Source: DATELY01 sp035276085
GTDB lineage: Bacteria; Pseudomonadota; Gammaproteobacteria; Steroidobacterales; Steroidobacteraceae
NCBI GenBank assembly: GCA_035276085.1
Contig: DATELY010000262.1
Location: 19,174 to 83,173 of the forward strand
DNA length: 64,000 nucleotides
Direction: 5' to 3'
Shown here: positions 63,149 through 64,000 of the stretch, piece by piece
How the letters are laid out: each line of letters opens with the position of its first letter
Numbering within the stretch: the first letter of the stretch is position 1
Translations under genes and position numbers: made by a program
Notes under the pieces: generated by a model
The model's database searches: none
What the model was told of the DNA's origin: nothing
Seen by the model: only the letters and a program-made list of their open reading frames with translations

Positions 63149-64000
63149 TGGCTGGCTCCTGCAGGTTCCATGTCAGGCGCAAACTCGACCTGACGAGATT
63201 GTGATGCCGCAGAGCGGGTTGCGGCCTCGGGATCGTGGATACGAAATACGTACGGCGAGCGCGCTTCAGCCCGCACACCGGCGAAGCGCTTCAGCTGACT
63301 GCGGAAGCGCGCGATGCGATCGTTCAATTCGGACGCAGTGACATCTGGGAATCGATGCGCATGGTAGGCGGCACCGTTGCGGTGGTTCGGGAGCAGTCCA
63401 TTGACGCGCTTGCCGAACGTGCGGAAGTTCCCCGCTGCCCAGGCGTGGAACCACGTCAGCGCCGCGGGACGGGGCGTCGCGCGCGCGCCATAGCCGCTCG
63501 CCAGCAGCACATCCAGCACCCGATCGCAGGCGAGCGGGCCGTGCGTCGCCGCGAGGTGTCGATTGAACAGGCGCTCGCGCACCGATGGGTCCACCATGCC
63601 ACGCCGGCCGGCGAGGATCTCGCTGAGCCGTTCACGCACCTGCTCGGCCGTGCGCGCGCAATGACTGAGCCCGTTGGGCAGGTGATAGTCATAGGTATCG
63701 GAGGTGACCGGCATGTAACTCACCGCCGGGGTCTCCAGCACGCTCGCCTCCACCGCCGTGGTACACCCGTTGTGCAGCAGCACGCGCGCGGCCATCAACC
63801 ACGGCACCACGTTGCCTTCGTGGGCCACTTCAACCTGCGGACAGCCCGCCAGGATCTGCCGCCAGACATCGTGATTCTCCGAAGGATGCGGGCGCAGCAC
63901 GATGCGATGCTGCGGAAACCACGCCGACAGCCGCGGCATCAGCTCGCGAAAGTGCTCATAGATGGCCTGCTGATGCCCCGCCATGCCCGTGGCGAAGGCG
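63145..64000 (-). CDS. surface carbohydrate biosynthesis protein (partial, N-terminus beyond window)
   Basis: The frame is open to the right edge, so the gene begins outside the window. The visible 285 residues contain FPQHRIVLRPHPSENHDVWR and RVLLHNGCTTAVEASVLETP followed by AVSYMP, the glycosyltransferase-like signature of surface carbohydrate biosynthesis proteins found with NeuB/NeuA genes. It is the first of three overlapping genes in the visible part of the operon. Function probably is transfer or export of a surface sugar. The C-terminal 100 residues are not recognised. Confidence 0.8.
   Translation of the reverse strand, partial: AFATGMAGHQQAIYEHFRELMPRLSAWFPQHRIVLRPHPSENHDVWRQILAGCPQVEVAHEGNVVPWLMAARVLLHNGCTTAVEASVLETPAVSYMPVTSDTYDYHLPNGLSHCARTAEQVRERLSEILAGRRGMVDPSVRERLFNRHLAATHGPLACDRVLDVLLASGYGARATPRPAALTWFHAWAAGNFRTFGKRVNGLLPNHRNGAAYHAHRFPDVTASELNDRIARFRSQLKRFAGVRAEARSPYVFRIHDPEAATRSAASQSRQVEFAPDMEPAGASQ

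Overview
The window is 64 kb of uniformly GC-rich, densely coded bacterial chromosome. The mix of genes points to a Gammaproteobacterium, possibly Steroidobacteraceae or a relative, but no rRNA or marker gene settles this: MaeB-type malic enzyme, a CusCBA-type efflux system, LptF/LptG-like permeases, a QseBC-style two-component pair, PanB, sulfotransferases, an F420-type luciferase-like oxidoreductase and a divergent ECF-sigma locus. About 73% of the genes lie on the minus strand, many in runs with 1-8 nt stop/start overlaps. I found no tRNA, rRNA, CRISPR array, integrase or transposase.

Layout. 0-9.6 kb: the N-terminal 659 residues of a papain-like protease fused to an alpha/beta hydrolase (cut by the window edge), an FAD amine oxidase, a small gene-decay zone (metallo-beta-lactamase-fold and glyoxalase remnants around a DUF1428 gene), a Tat-exported dienelactone hydrolase, a GNAT enzyme, a coiled-coil protein, an AIM24/M48-protease pair and a frameshifted DUF559 gene. 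9.6-17.2 kb: malic enzyme MaeB; a four-gene ECF sigma/anti-sigma-like/secreted/TPR-barrel operon divergent from a DUF4382 lipoprotein, with near-mirror-image ECF-type promoters between them; and a PbpG-type peptidase flanked by hairpin repeats. 17.9-25 kb: a Cu/Ag efflux operon whose adaptor carries a C-terminal CusF domain. 25-29.1 kb: a sulfotransferase/reductase/LLM-oxidoreductase operon and panB.

29.2-48.8 kb is the most interesting part. It looks like a ceramide (sphingolipid) biosynthesis, head-group and export locus in four transcription units plus single genes: serine palmitoyltransferase, a dedicated acyl carrier protein, a fatty acyl-AMP ligase, a probable bacterial ceramide synthase, a CerR-like ceramide reductase and a desaturase. 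Interleaved with them are two sugar-/choline-type nucleotidyltransferases, two paralogous CDP-alcohol phosphotransferases, a Tam41-like putative CDP-lipid synthase, a DAG-kinase-family lipid kinase, an LpxL-like acyltransferase, an MsbA-like ABC exporter and an LptF/LptG-like permease pair. The core matches the pathway known from Caulobacter. The combination of CDP-activated head-group genes with Lpt-like and Msb-like transporters suggests a complete make, decorate and export system for an outer-membrane ceramide phospholipid whose head group I cannot name.

49-64 kb: a GT8-like protein, a histidine kinase/response regulator pair, 6-phosphogluconate dehydrogenase, phosphoglucomutase, a second sulfotransferase, a trio consisting of a secreted protein of unknown function, an alpha/beta hydrolase and an Amidase_2 enzyme, a 2OG-Fe(II) oxygenase, and the start of a nonulosonic-acid/surface-carbohydrate operon (NeuB without a SAF domain, a NeuA-KdsC fusion, and a surface carbohydrate protein cut by the window end). 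Three families of intergenic hairpin repeats are scattered throughout.
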